Shown in pieces: positions 44,181 to 53,150 of a stretch of 64,000 bases of DNA. This DNA comes from Amycolatopsis keratiniphila subsp. keratiniphila. Its GTDB lineage: Bacteria > Actinomycetota > Actinomycetes > Mycobacteriales > Pseudonocardiaceae. The notes under the pieces are model-generated. The model saw nothing but the letters and a program-made list of their open reading frames with translations. It was not told the DNA's origin and did no database searches. Within the stretch, counting starts at the first letter, position 1, and the number at the start of each line of letters is the position of its first letter. Position numbers and translations under genes: made by a program. The stretch covers positions 42,467-106,466 of the forward strand of contig NZ_LQMT02000037.1 of assembly GCF_001620365.2 (NCBI RefSeq), read 5' to 3'.

Positions 44181-47151
44181 CGAGGTCGGCGTCGGCCGTC
44201 GCGTTCGCCCGCCGGTACAGCTCGATCGCTCGAGCCCAGTGGGCGGCCGCGGCGGCCGTGTCCCCGCACCGTGTCTCCAGGTCGCCGAGGTCGCGGTGCA
44301 GATGAGCCTCCTCGTACGGATCAGGGACGCCCGCCCGGACCGCGACGCCGCGCTCAAAGCTCTCCCGCGCCGCCGCCAGATCGCCGAGACCCAGATGGGC
44401 GCGGCCGAGCCGGTCGAGCGCGGCCGCCTCGCTGTGCCGGTTCCCGACGTCCCGGCTGATCAGCAGCGCCTGGTCGAAGTCGTCCCGCGCGGCCCGGAAG
44501 TCCTTGCGGGCGAGATGGACCTGGCCGGCGTGCAGCAGCGACTCCCACTCCTGCCAGCGGTCGCCGATCGCCCTGGACGCGGCAAGCGCCTTGCCGAGGT
44601 GGTCCAGCGCGACGTCGTGATCGCCGAGTTCCTCGTAGGCCTCGCCGAGCGTGTCCAGAGTGGCCGCTTCCAGCCGGGCGTTGCCGAGCTCGCGGAACGT
44701 CTCCAGCGCGGCCGCCAGCGGACTGAGGCCGTCCATCGGCTGGCCGCGGCGAATGTAGGCGTGGCCGAGGTTGCGCTGGGACAGGGCACGCCCGAGCCGG
44801 TTGCCCGCCGAGGTGCATCGCTCCACAGCCAGCTGGTACGCGGTGATCGCCTCGTCGAACCGGCGAAGCGCGGCGTAGGCGTTCGCGGTGTTGTTGTAGA
44901 TGTGCCCTTCGCCTTCGAGATCACCCGCCGCGCGGGCGGCCTTCAACGCGCGAGCGTTGGTTTCGAGCGCGTCCGTCAGCCTGCGGGTCATGAAGTAGGC
45001 CGCGCCCAGCGCACGCAGCATTTCCGCCTCCGCCAACGGATCGTCGAGCTCGGCGGCCGCCGCGGCTCCCTCGCGGCAGAGCCCGATCCGCTCGTTCCAG
45101 CCGCCGGTGGTGTCGTAGAAACTGGTGAGCAGATAGGTGAGCTGCCAAGCGGCGGTGTTGCGGCCGTGTTCGCGGGCGAATCGCACCACAGGCAGCAGAT
45201 TCGCCCGCTCGGCTCCCAGGAACGCCAGCGCCGCGCGTCTTTCCGCCGGGAACGGCAGTCCGGGTGCCGGATGCCGCAACGCCGGGGTGACCAGATCGCG
45301 GTTCGGGTCGATGATCCGGTTCGCCTCGGCGGCGACGTGCAGGTACCAGTCGATCAGCCGGTCCGCCGCCTCGGCACGGCTCGATGTCGTTTCGTCGGTG
45401 CGGGCGCACGCGACGGCGAACTCACGGATCAGATCGTGAAGGCGATAGCGATCGGGTCCGGCAGGGGTGATCAGGTGCGCCGCGGACAGCTCGGCGGCCG
45501 CGGCCCGGCCCGCTTCGGCGGGCACCTCGCACAGCGCTCCGCCGAGCGCCGCGCTGAACGACGTTCCAGGGATCAGCCCGGACAGCCGGAACAGCCGGGC
45601 CGGAGCACGCTCCAGCGGCAGGTAGGCACTCGCGAGGACGGTTTTGACGGTCCGGGAATCCCCTTGTACCGCAAGGGTTTCCAATCGTCCGGCGCCGGTC
45701 AGCTCATGGGTGAGCTCCGCGATCGGACGGCTCGGCTCGCCGGTCAGGCGCGCGGCGGCGATCCGCAACGCCAACGGCATCCCGTCGCACAGCCTGGCCA
45801 GCCGTGCGGCCTGCCCGGGTTCGCGGGCGACGCGATCGGCACCCAGCACCCGGGTGAGCAGGGTCAGCGATTCCGGATCGGCCAGCGCGTCGAGGGCGAA
45901 CACCCGCACGGCGTGCCTGCTGCCGAGCGCCGCCAGCGTCTGCCTGCTCGTGACGATCAGCATCGCCTTCGCCGTACCGGGAACGAGGGGAAGGATCTGC
46001 TCGACGCCGCCCGCGTTGTCGGCGACGATCACGCAACGCCTGCCGTGCAGCAATGAGCGGTAGAGCGCGGCGCGTTCGGCCGTCGCGTCGGGCAGCCGGT
46101 CGTCAGGGAGGCCGAGCCCGCGCGACAGATGCGCGAGCGCGTCACCCGGCGAGACCGCCTCGTGCGGGTCGTGCCCGGCCAGGTCGAGGAAGAGCTGACC
46201 GTCGGGGAAGCGGTCCGCGATGCGGTGCGCCCACTGCACGGCGAGCGCGGACTTCCCCATCCCCGCCGCCCCGGAGATCACCACGACCGGCGGCTCGGCT
46301 TCGTCGAGAAGCTCGTCGAGTGAAGCGAGCTCCTGCTGCCGCCCGGTGAAGTGCCCGACACGGGCAGGGAGCTGTGCGGGCGCGGTGCCCCGGGCGGGTG
46401 CGTCGAGTTCGGGCGCGCGTCGAAGGATCGACGTGTGCAGTTCGACCAGTTCCGGTCCGGGATCCACGCCGAACTCGTCCGCCAGACCTCTGCGCACGGC
46501 CTGGAACGTCTCCAGCGCCTCCGCATGCCTTCCGCAGCGATGCAGGGCGAGCATGTGCAGTGCGGCGAGCCGTTCGCGATACGGCTGTTCGGCCCGGAGC
46601 CGCGGAAGTTCCCGGAGGACCTCCTCGTGTTCACCGAGCCTGAGCTCGGCGTCCCAAAGTTCTTCCCAGGCGGACAGCCGTAGCTCTTGGAGCCGCTCGA
46701 CCTCGCGCAGCCCCCAGCCGTCGAGTTCGGCGTCCGCGAAGGCTTCGCCGCGCCAGAGCCGCAACGCCTCACGCAGCGCCGTCACCGCCTGACCGGGATT
46801 ACTCCGCTTGGCGGCACGAAGTTCTTCTTCGAAGCGGAGAGCGTCGACAGAGGACGGTGCGATCGTCAGGACGTACCCGGGTTTGCGCGTCAGCAGGACC
46901 AGCGGGAATCCGCAGTCCTCCAGTGCCTGCCGGATCCGGGCGACATGGCTGTGCAGGGTCTTCACCGCGGTGCGCGGCGGATCCTCACCCCAGAGCACGT
47001 CGACCAGCCGGGGGATCGGGACGACCGAGCCCGCGTGCAGGGCGAGAACGCCGAGCACGGCTCGCTGGCGGGCGCCGTGCAACTCCGCCCGCCCGGTGGG
47101 GCCGATCGCTTCGACCGGGCCCAGCACCCGCAGTTCCCCTGGCCCGGGCAC
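44164..47151 (-). CDS. AfsR/SARP-type regulator with NB-ARC ATPase and TPR repeats
   Basis: 995 residues. An OmpR-like DNA-binding domain (ELRVLGPVEAIG to about residue 95) and a BTAD domain (to about 245, ending HMLALHRCGRHAEALETFQ) form the SARP part. The NB-ARC ATPase has Walker A ISGAAGMGKSALAVQW near residue 300. About eight TPR repeats follow from near residue 690. Members activate secondary metabolism or export genes after ATP-dependent multimerisation. A GTG at 47151 is chosen because GGAGGGAG precedes it. It lies between two secreted-protein genes; no biosynthetic cluster is in the window. Confidence 0.9.
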   Translation of the reverse strand: MPGPGELRVLGPVEAIGPTGRAELHGARQRAVLGVLALHAGSVVPIPRLVDVLWGEDPPRTAVKTLHSHVARIRQALEDCGFPLVLLTRKPGYVLTIAPSSVDALRFEEELRAAKRSNPGQAVTALREALRLWRGEAFADAELDGWGLREVERLQELRLSAWEELWDAELRLGEHEEVLRELPRLRAEQPYRERLAALHMLALHRCGRHAEALETFQAVRRGLADEFGVDPGPELVELHTSILRRAPELDAPARGTAPAQLPARVGHFTGRQQELASLDELLDEAEPPVVVISGAAGMGKSALAVQWAHRIADRFPDGQLFLDLAGHDPHEAVSPGDALAHLSRGLGLPDDRLPDATAERAALYRSLLHGRRCVIVADNAGGVEQILPLVPGTAKAMLIVTSRQTLAALGSRHAVRVFALDALADPESLTLLTRVLGADRVAREPGQAARLARLCDGMPLALRIAAARLTGEPSRPIAELTHELTGAGRLETLAVQGDSRTVKTVLASAYLPLERAPARLFRLSGLIPGTSFSAALGGALCEVPAEAGRAAAAELSAAHLITPAGPDRYRLHDLIREFAVACARTDETTSSRAEAADRLIDWYLHVAAEANRIIDPNRDLVTPALRHPAPGLPFPAERRAALAFLGAERANLLPVVRFAREHGRNTAAWQLTYLLTSFYDTTGGWNERIGLCREGAAAAAELDDPLAEAEMLRALGAAYFMTRRLTDALETNARALKAARAAGDLEGEGHIYNNTANAYAALRRFDEAITAYQLAVERCTSAGNRLGRALSQRNLGHAYIRRGQPMDGLSPLAAALETFRELGNARLEAATLDTLGEAYEELGDHDVALDHLGKALAASRAIGDRWQEWESLLHAGQVHLARKDFRAARDDFDQALLISRDVGNRHSEAAALDRLGRAHLGLGDLAAARESFERGVAVRAGVPDPYEEAHLHRDLGDLETRCGDTAAAAAHWARAIELYRRANATADADLVTRRG

Positions 47152-47219
47152 CCTGCTCCCTCCGGCATGTGACCTCGGTGAGCGTATCCGGGCGAAGACC
47201 CACCGAAATCGGCCAATTA

Positions 47220-47260
47220 GGGCACACGATCTCGACAACCCCGCCACAACCCGTGTGCCC
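47220..47260. promoter_or_regulatory. Inverted repeat in AfsR/secreted-protein divergent region
   Basis: GGGCACACG (47220-47228) and CGTGTGCCC (47252-47260) are perfect complements 23 bases apart, about 40 bases before the secreted-protein ATG. They could be a leader hairpin or a two-site operator. Classical SARP direct repeats were not recognised. Confidence 0.35.
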
Positions 47261-47300
47261 GACGGTCAACGGGTCGAACGTTTCGCCCAAGGAGGGGAAC

Positions 47301-48287
47301 ATGATCAGCAGGAATCCGCGGCGACGGCGAACACTGCTCGCCTCGGCCGTCTTGGCCGCCGCGACGCTGTTCGCGGGGGTCACGCCGGCGGTGCAGGCCG
47401 CGCCGGCGGACCGGAGCGACGTCTTCATCCGCGACAACACGTCCGATGTCGGGTTCGAGCCCTCGACCGGTTCGCTCTACTCCAGCCCCGACATCCGGGT
47501 GTGCAAGGGGCAGCCCCCTTGCGTCACCGACGTGCCGGTCGTCGCTGGAGAGACCGTCTACATCCACGTCAACCTGAACAACCCGGGCCCGTACGGGGAC
47601 AAGCTCGAGAAGGGGACACTGCAGGTCTACTACACGAGCCAAGGCACCGTGGCCCAATGGCCGAGCCAGTGGAACTACATCGGTTCGCTTTCCAATGTGA
47701 GCGTTCCCTACGGCATCAAGACGGTCGTCATCCCGTGGAAGGTCCCGTTCGGCTCGCACTTCTGCCTGCTGGCGCGGTGGCTTTCGCCGACCGATCTGCC
47801 GACCGAAGGGCCGAGTACGTCGGCGAACGCTCGGAACAACAACAACATCGGCTGGCACAACGTGAACGTCCTGCCGTTCAAGATCAAGATTCCCGAGTAC
47901 CGGCCGATCGTGTTCGGCTGGGACGGTCCCGACCCCACCGCGGTCGGCGACATCGTCTTCACCCAGCCGGGCAGGCCGTTCACCGGCCCGGGGCGGATCA
48001 CCATCGATCTCGGCCCCGACCTCGCCGCGCGCTGGCGGGCCGCCGGCGCGAAGGGTGAAGGTGTCGCACGGATCGGTGAGACCGAGCTGGCCATCGTCGA
48101 TCCGCAGAGAGCCCGGATCAGCGGGTTGACGTTCAAGTCCGGCGAACAGGTGGGCGCCAGACTGAGTTTCACCGCGGGAGCGGAGGCGGCAGGGGGACAG
48201 CAGTACACCGTCAACGTGACTCAGGTCGACCAGCGCGGCGAAGAGGTCGGTGGCGTCGAGTACCGGCTCTCCGAAGCGCGACAGTAA
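47301..48287 (+). CDS. Secreted protein of unknown function
   Basis: 328 residues. Twin-arginine-like basic start (RNPRRRRTLLASAVLAA) and cleavage site after PAVQA. The mature protein is beta-rich: DVFIRDNTSDVGFEPSTGSL, VYIHVNLNNPGPYGDKLEKG and FCLLARWLSPTDLPTEGPST. Two cysteines in RVCKGQPPC suggest a disulfide. It is reminiscent of adhesin-like or carbohydrate-binding proteins, but no family is assigned. AAGGAGGGG precedes the ATG. Divergent from the AfsR-type gene, a plausible regulator. Confidence 0.75.
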   Translation: MISRNPRRRRTLLASAVLAAATLFAGVTPAVQAAPADRSDVFIRDNTSDVGFEPSTGSLYSSPDIRVCKGQPPCVTDVPVVAGETVYIHVNLNNPGPYGDKLEKGTLQVYYTSQGTVAQWPSQWNYIGSLSNVSVPYGIKTVVIPWKVPFGSHFCLLARWLSPTDLPTEGPSTSANARNNNNIGWHNVNVLPFKIKIPEYRPIVFGWDGPDPTAVGDIVFTQPGRPFTGPGRITIDLGPDLAARWRAAGAKGEGVARIGETELAIVDPQRARISGLTFKSGEQVGARLSFTAGAEAAGGQQYTVNVTQVDQRGEEVGGVEYRLSEARQ

Positions 48288-48346
48288 GCCAGGGAGGGGT
48301 GCCGGTCCGTGGGCGGTGAGGGTGGAACCCGCACCGCCCACGGGTT

Positions 48347-48844
48347 TCACGCGCGGGCGAACGAAAGCGTCTCGCCCTCGACACCACGCAGCCAGAGGTC
48401 CTGCGCGGCTTCCGCCATCTCGGCCAGCCCCTCTTCGATGGTCGCGAACACGTTGCCGGGCACCCAGCCCGCGTCGCCGTTGATCAGCAGGTTGTTGCGG
48501 CCGTAGAAGATCGCGAGATCCGTCGCGCCCTGATCGCTGTGCGCCTCACTGCCCTCGTCGTAGCCGTACGCCGGGTTGCCGATCTCCCAAGCCTCGAACC
48601 CGAAGTACACGACGTCCCCTGGAATCGGTGTCACCGTGGGGTTTTCGCGGCCCGGTTTCGGCTCGGCGAAGGGCGGCACGAGCGTGTAGATCTCGTTGCG
48701 CGCGTACTTCGCGTGGTAAGCCGAACCGCTCTGCGGCAACGCGTCCCACACCGCGCGGCAGGTTCGCGGGGCTTCGGCGTCGAGCAACCGGGCCCGGCAG
48801 GAGACCCCGCGCTTGTCCAGGGTGATCGTGATGTACCGGGCCAT
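48347..48844 (-). CDS. DUF3830 (cyclophilin-like fold) protein
   Basis: 165 residues. The DUF3830 pattern is visible: RAVWDALPQSGSAYHAKYAR, NPTVTPIPGDVVYFGF and TDLAIFYGRNNLLINGDAGW near the end. This fold is shared with cyclophilin-like domains of allophanate hydrolase-related proteins; enzymatic activity is not established. Its ATG overlaps the stop of the aminotransferase gene (ATGA), tying it to the catabolic island. Confidence 0.78.
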   Translation of the reverse strand: MARYITITLDKRGVSCRARLLDAEAPRTCRAVWDALPQSGSAYHAKYARNEIYTLVPPFAEPKPGRENPTVTPIPGDVVYFGFEAWEIGNPAYGYDEGSEAHSDQGATDLAIFYGRNNLLINGDAGWVPGNVFATIEEGLAEMAEAAQDLWLRGVEGETLSFARA

Positions 48845-50094
48845 CACTCGACCCCCGCCACGACGTCGCCCCAGATCCGCAGCGCCTCGTCGACCTGTTC
48901 GGAGTCGACGATCAGCGGCGGCACCATCCGGACGACGTTCATGTACGCCCCGCAAGTCAGTAGAAGCAACCCGTTGGAGGACGCGGCTTTCTGCGCCGCC
49001 TGGGCCTTCGCCGTGTCCGGCTCGCCGTCCGGCGTGGTGAATTCGGACCCGACCAGCAGCCCCAGCCCGCGCACATCACCGATCGACGGCGACTTGTCCG
49101 CGATCACCCGCACACCTTCCAGGAGCTGGCGTCCTCGTTCGGCGGCGTTCTCGACCAGACCTTCGCGCTGGATCACTTCGAGTGTGGCGATCGCCGCGGC
49201 GCAGGCCACCGCGTTGCCGCCGTAGGTCCCGCCCTGCGAACCGGGGAGTGCCTTCGCCATCAGCTCCTCCGAGGCTGCGATACCCGAGATCGGGAAGCCG
49301 CTCGCGAGCCCCTTCGCGATGAGCACGATGTCCGGGCGCACCCCGAAGTGCTCGTGCCCCCAGAACCGGCCCGTCCGGCCGAAGCCGGTCTGGATCTCGT
49401 CCATCACCAGCAGGATCCCGTGCTTGTCGGCGCGTTCCCGCAGCCCGGCGAGGAACTCGGCGTTCGCCGGGACGTACCCGCCTTCGCCGAGCACCGGCTC
49501 GATGAAGAACGCCGCCGTCTCGTTCGGCGCGCAGACCGTCGCGAACAGGTAGTCGAGCTCGCGCAGGGCGAACTTCGTCGCCGTCTCCTCGTCCCAGCCG
49601 TAGTGGAAGGCGTAGGGGAAGGGCGCGACGTGCACCCCGGACATGAGCGGCGAGATGCCGGCGCTGAACCGGGTGCCCGACGTGGTCATCGTCGCCGCCG
49701 CGACGGTCCGGCCGTGGAACCCGCCCTGGAAGACGATGACGTTGGGCCGTTTGGTCGCCTGCCGGGACAGCCGGAGCGCCGCCTCGACCGCCTCACTGCC
49801 GGAGTTCGCGTAGAAGAGTGAATCCAGACCTTCCGGCAGGACACCGCCCAGCTTCTCGGTCAGCTCCAGCATCGGCTTGTGCATGACCGTCGTGTACTGC
49901 CCGTGGATGAGTTTGCCGATCTGCTCCTGCGCCGCGCTCACCACGTGCGGGTGACAGTGGCCGGTGCTGGTCACGCCGATACCGGCGGTGAAATCCAGGT
50001 GACGTTTGCCATCGGTGCCGTAGAGGTAAACCCCTTCACCGTGGTCGACCACGACCGGCGTTGCCTGCTTGAGCAGCGGTGATAGCTGGGCCAT
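48844..50094 (-). CDS. Class III (4-aminobutyrate-type) aminotransferase
   Basis: 416 residues, PLP fold type I. The cofactor segments are SGSEAVEAALRLSRQATKRP, then LLVMDEIQTGFGRTGRFW and the PLP lysine in DIVLIAKGLASGFPIS near residue 270. It moves an omega-amino group to a keto acid, yielding a semialdehyde. The divergent gene encodes a semialdehyde dehydrogenase, which would oxidise that product. AGGAG precedes the ATG at 50094. The substrate could be GABA, beta-alanine or another omega-amino acid. Confidence 0.88.
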   Translation of the reverse strand: MAQLSPLLKQATPVVVDHGEGVYLYGTDGKRHLDFTAGIGVTSTGHCHPHVVSAAQEQIGKLIHGQYTTVMHKPMLELTEKLGGVLPEGLDSLFYANSGSEAVEAALRLSRQATKRPNVIVFQGGFHGRTVAAATMTTSGTRFSAGISPLMSGVHVAPFPYAFHYGWDEETATKFALRELDYLFATVCAPNETAAFFIEPVLGEGGYVPANAEFLAGLRERADKHGILLVMDEIQTGFGRTGRFWGHEHFGVRPDIVLIAKGLASGFPISGIAASEELMAKALPGSQGGTYGGNAVACAAAIATLEVIQREGLVENAAERGRQLLEGVRVIADKSPSIGDVRGLGLLVGSEFTTPDGEPDTAKAQAAQKAASSNGLLLLTCGAYMNVVRMVPPLIVDSEQVDEALRIWGDVVAGVE

Positions 50095-50127
50095 GGGCTG
50101 CGCTCCTAGGTCGGCTGAGCTGTTGTC

Positions 50128-50141
50128 GATTGTTGACAATA
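50128..50141. promoter_or_regulatory. GATTGT-TG-ACAATA operator, site 1
   Basis: Near-perfect palindrome between the divergent aminotransferase and semialdehyde dehydrogenase genes. The same motif is at 55116-55129 and 55944-55957. Length and half-site suit a GntR/FCD dimer, and such a regulator is encoded at 53632-54324. Confidence 0.65.
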
Positions 50142-50182
50142 TCCATAGCATGGCGTTCGGGACAACATGGAGGAGCGTTGGG

Positions 50183-51646
50183 ATGAGCTCGATCAGTGAG
50201 GCCGGCGTGGTCACGTCGGTCGACAAGGAACTGTTCATCGGCGGCAAGTGGCTGCCCGCCGCGGACGGGAAGACCTTCCCTGTTCTCGACCCCTCGACAG
50301 GCGAAGCCCTGTGCGAGGTGGCCGACGCGTCACCGGCGGACGGTGTCAGCGCACTCGACGCGGCCGTCGCCGCGCAGGCCGACTGGGCGAACGTCGCCCC
50401 GCGCGAACGCGGTGAGATCCTGCGCCGCGCCTACGAACTGCTGATCAAGCGCGCCGACGAACTCGCGCTGCTGATGACCCTCGAGATGGGCAAGCCGCTC
50501 GCGGAGTCGAAGGGCGAGATCACCTACGCGGCCGAGTTCTTCCGCTGGTTCGCGGAGGAAGCCGTCCGGATCGACGGTGGTTACGCCGTCGCTCCCAACG
50601 GGACAGGCCGGTTCCTCGTGACCAAACAGCCGGTCGGTCCGTGCCTGCTGATCACGCCGTGGAACTTCCCCATGGCGATGGGCACCCGCAAGATCGGGCC
50701 CGCGGTGGCGGCAGGCTGCACGATGGTCATCAAGCCCGCTGCTCAGACCCCCCTTTCGATGCTGGCCCTCGCGGCCATCCTCGCCGAAGCGGGATTGCCG
50801 GAAGGCGTGCTGAACGTGCTCACGACGTCGGACTCCGGCGGCGTGATGGAGCCGTTGATCCGGGACGGCCGCGCCCGGAAGCTGTCCTTCACCGGCTCGA
50901 CCGGCGTCGGCCGGAAGCTGCTGGAACAGTGCGCGGACAAGGTGCTCCGCACTTCGATGGAACTCGGCGGCAACGCCCCCTTCCTCGTATTCGAAGACGC
51001 CGACCTCGACGCGGCGGTCGAAGGCGCGATGACCGCGAAGATGCGCAACATCGGTGAGGCCTGCACGGCCGCGAACCGTTTCTACGTCCAGCGGGGCATC
51101 GTCGACGAGTTCTCCCGGCGCCTCACCGAGCGTATGGAGGCCCTCCCCATGGGGCGCGGCACCGAGGAGGGTGTCGTCGTCGGCCCTCTCATCGACGAAG
51201 CCGCCGTCGAGAAGGTCAGTGGGCTGGTCTCCGACGCCACCGAGCGAGGAGCGCGCGTCCTCACCGGTGGATCCACTGTGGACGGTCCGGGCAACTTCTA
51301 TCAGGCCACGGTGCTCACCGACGTTCCGAAGGACGCCAGGCTCGCTTCGGAAGAGATCTTCGGGCCGGTCGCCCCGATCACTCCGTTCGACAGCGAGGAC
51401 GAGGCCATCGCGGCGGCGAACGACACCGAATTCGGTCTCGTGTCCTATGTGTACACCTCCGATCTCAAGCGGGCTCTGCGGGTTTCGGAACGGCTGGAGG
51501 CCGGCATGATCGGCCTCAACCAAGGGCTGGTCTCGAATCCGGCGGCGCCGTTCGGCGGGATCAAGCAATCCGGCCTCGGCCGCGAGGGCGGCACCGTCGG
51601 CATCGACGAGTTCCTCGAGACCAAGTACATCGCGGTGGCTCTGTGA
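50183..51646 (+). CDS. NAD(P)-dependent (succinate-)semialdehyde dehydrogenase
   Basis: 487 residues, aldehyde dehydrogenase superfamily. The conserved PWNFPMAMGTRKIGPA, the glycine motif FTGSTGVGRKLLEQ, the base Glu in SMELGGNAPFLVF and the catalytic Cys in IGEACTAANRFYV are all in place. It resembles GabD-type enzymes. AGGAG lies seven bases before the ATG at 50183. It overlaps the next gene by four bases. Converts the semialdehyde from the divergent aminotransferase to an acid. Confidence 0.88.
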   Translation: MSSISEAGVVTSVDKELFIGGKWLPAADGKTFPVLDPSTGEALCEVADASPADGVSALDAAVAAQADWANVAPRERGEILRRAYELLIKRADELALLMTLEMGKPLAESKGEITYAAEFFRWFAEEAVRIDGGYAVAPNGTGRFLVTKQPVGPCLLITPWNFPMAMGTRKIGPAVAAGCTMVIKPAAQTPLSMLALAAILAEAGLPEGVLNVLTTSDSGGVMEPLIRDGRARKLSFTGSTGVGRKLLEQCADKVLRTSMELGGNAPFLVFEDADLDAAVEGAMTAKMRNIGEACTAANRFYVQRGIVDEFSRRLTERMEALPMGRGTEEGVVVGPLIDEAAVEKVSGLVSDATERGARVLTGGSTVDGPGNFYQATVLTDVPKDARLASEEIFGPVAPITPFDSEDEAIAAANDTEFGLVSYVYTSDLKRALRVSERLEAGMIGLNQGLVSNPAAPFGGIKQSGLGREGGTVGIDEFLETKYIAVAL

Positions 51647-52704
51647 CTTCTTCGTATCGGATCGCGAGTATCCCCGGCGACGGGATCGGTGTCGACGTGA
51701 CGGTCGAGGCCCGCAAGGTCCTCGACCGCGCGGCGGCATCGCACGGCTTCTCCTTGTCCTGGACGGAGTTCGACTGGAGTTGTGAGCGGTACACCAAGAC
51801 CGGCTCGATGATGCCGGACGACGGTATCGAGCAACTCTCCCGATTCGACGGGATCTTTCTCGGTGCCGTCGGCTTTCCCGGTGTCCCGGACCATGTTTCG
51901 TTGTGGGGCCTCCTCATTCCCGTTCGGCGTGCGTTCGGACAGTACGTCAACCTCCGGCCGGTCCGGCTGCTGCCGGGGACGACGTCGGCGCTGGCCGGCC
52001 GGAGCGCCGACGAACTGGAGATGGTGATCGTCCGGGAGAACTCCGAGGGCGAGTACTCGGAGCTCGGTGGCAGGCACAATCGCGGTCTGGCCAACGAGTT
52101 CGTCTTACAGGAATCCGTGTTCACGCGGGTCGGGGTGGAGCGGATCATCCGCTATGCCTTCGAGTTGGCGAAGACGCGGACGGGGCGGGTCTGCTCGGCG
52201 ACCAAATCCAACGGGCTCATTCACTCGATGCCGTTCTGGGACGAGATCTTCGCCGAGATCACTTCGGAGTATCCGGACGTGCACGCCGAACAATGCCATG
52301 TCGACGCGCTCGCCGCGCGGATGGTGCAGGCGCCGGACCGGCTCGACGTCGTGGTCGCTTCCAATCTGTTCGGCGACATCCTGAGCGACCTGGCGGCGGC
52401 CGTGACGGGTGGGCTCGGGATGGCGCCTTCGGGCAATATCAATCCGACCGGTGAGCTCCCTTCCATGTTCGAGGCGGTGCACGGCAGCGCTCCCGACATC
52501 GCCGGACAGGGCATCGCGAATCCGGTGGCGCAGATCCTGGCGGGGGCGATGCTGCTCGAACATCTCGGGGAAACCGTTGCGGCACAAGAGGTACGCGCGG
52601 CCGTGGAGAAGGTTCTCGAGGCGGGGACCGTGCAGACCCCTGACCTCGGCGGGAAGTCCACCACCGCCGAACTCGGGTCCGCGGTGGTCGCCGCTCTATC
52701 TTGA
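51643..52704 (+). CDS. Isocitrate/isopropylmalate-family dehydrogenase (tartrate/D-malate type)
   Basis: 353 residues. The family blocks are RIASIPGDGIGVDVTVEARK at the start, VIVRENSEGEYSELGGRH for substrate and FGDILSDLAAAVTGGLGMAPSGNIN for metal and NAD binding. The loop and the SLWGLLIPVRRAFGQYVNLRP segment fit tartrate or D-malate dehydrogenases better than LeuB. It would oxidise and decarboxylate a hydroxy-dicarboxylate. GTG start overlaps the aldehyde dehydrogenase stop (GTGA), so the two are one operon. Confidence 0.85.
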   Translation: MTSSYRIASIPGDGIGVDVTVEARKVLDRAAASHGFSLSWTEFDWSCERYTKTGSMMPDDGIEQLSRFDGIFLGAVGFPGVPDHVSLWGLLIPVRRAFGQYVNLRPVRLLPGTTSALAGRSADELEMVIVRENSEGEYSELGGRHNRGLANEFVLQESVFTRVGVERIIRYAFELAKTRTGRVCSATKSNGLIHSMPFWDEIFAEITSEYPDVHAEQCHVDALAARMVQAPDRLDVVVASNLFGDILSDLAAAVTGGLGMAPSGNINPTGELPSMFEAVHGSAPDIAGQGIANPVAQILAGAMLLEHLGETVAAQEVRAAVEKVLEAGTVQTPDLGGKSTTAELGSAVVAALS

Positions 52705-52772
52705 ACCATCCGCCCGGTGACGTGTCAAGTCCCGGATGTCATGAATGGTCCATTCATGGTTTCGGGTAGTAC

Positions 52773-52817
52773 GTGAAGGCCCCTTCGCTGCGTTTAACGC
52801 AAAGAAGGGGCCTTCAC
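52773..52817. terminator. Composite palindrome, GAAGGCCCC family, copy 2
   Basis: 22-nt arms (52773-52794 and 52796-52817) with two mismatches and a one-base centre. Shares GTGAAGGCCCC and GGGGCCTTCAC with the element at 13314-13368. Lies 69 bases after the tartrate-type dehydrogenase stop. Confidence 0.65.
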
Positions 52818-52854
52818 GGTCCGGTGTTCCCAATGTCTGGATGTCGAGCCGACG

Positions 52855-52907
52855 GTTGCGAAAGCCACTTTCCCAACCTTCAGCGTTGCGAAAGTGGCTT
52901 TCGCGAC
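52855..52907. terminator. Composite palindrome, GCGAAAG family, copy 5 (degenerate)
   Basis: Arms 52855-52877 and 52885-52907 pair with two mismatches. The CCA and TGG loops are kept, but the outer bases of each arm have drifted (TCCCAAC and TCGCGAC). It is the only clearly decayed copy of the family here. Confidence 0.6.
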
Positions 52908-53150
52908 ACGTCACCTTGCCGTACCACTCGATAGTGCCGTCCCCGCCGTTGAACTTCGCGGATTCGTTCCTCCCGGCAATCCGCCGATTTTCTCGAAGTG
53001 ACGGAAAAACGTTGCCACGAAAGGGAATATCGGCGCGAACTCCGGTATGAAAGCCCGTTCGTCGCACGCGCGCCGCTCCGGGGTGTGAGTTTTTGTCGGT
53101 GCCGCGGTGCACAGTGTCGATCATCGGATTCGACGACTGGAGGAGTGCCG

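Larger units (their letters stand above)
52705..53150. other. Intergenic region with three palindromes
   Basis: 446 bases without a gene. Contents: a small perfect hairpin CATGAATGG-T-CCATTCATG (52740-52758), a GAAGGCCCC-family composite palindrome (52773-52817), a degenerate GCGAAAG-family copy (52855-52907), then a stretch of lower GC leading to the DUF4262 gene promoter. Stacking three elements after one operon is unusual for this window. Confidence 0.65.

Noticed and set aside
47220..47260. SARP binding direct repeats
   Set aside because: Only an inverted repeat is seen; the heptamer direct repeats with 11-bp periodicity expected for SARP sites could not be identified.
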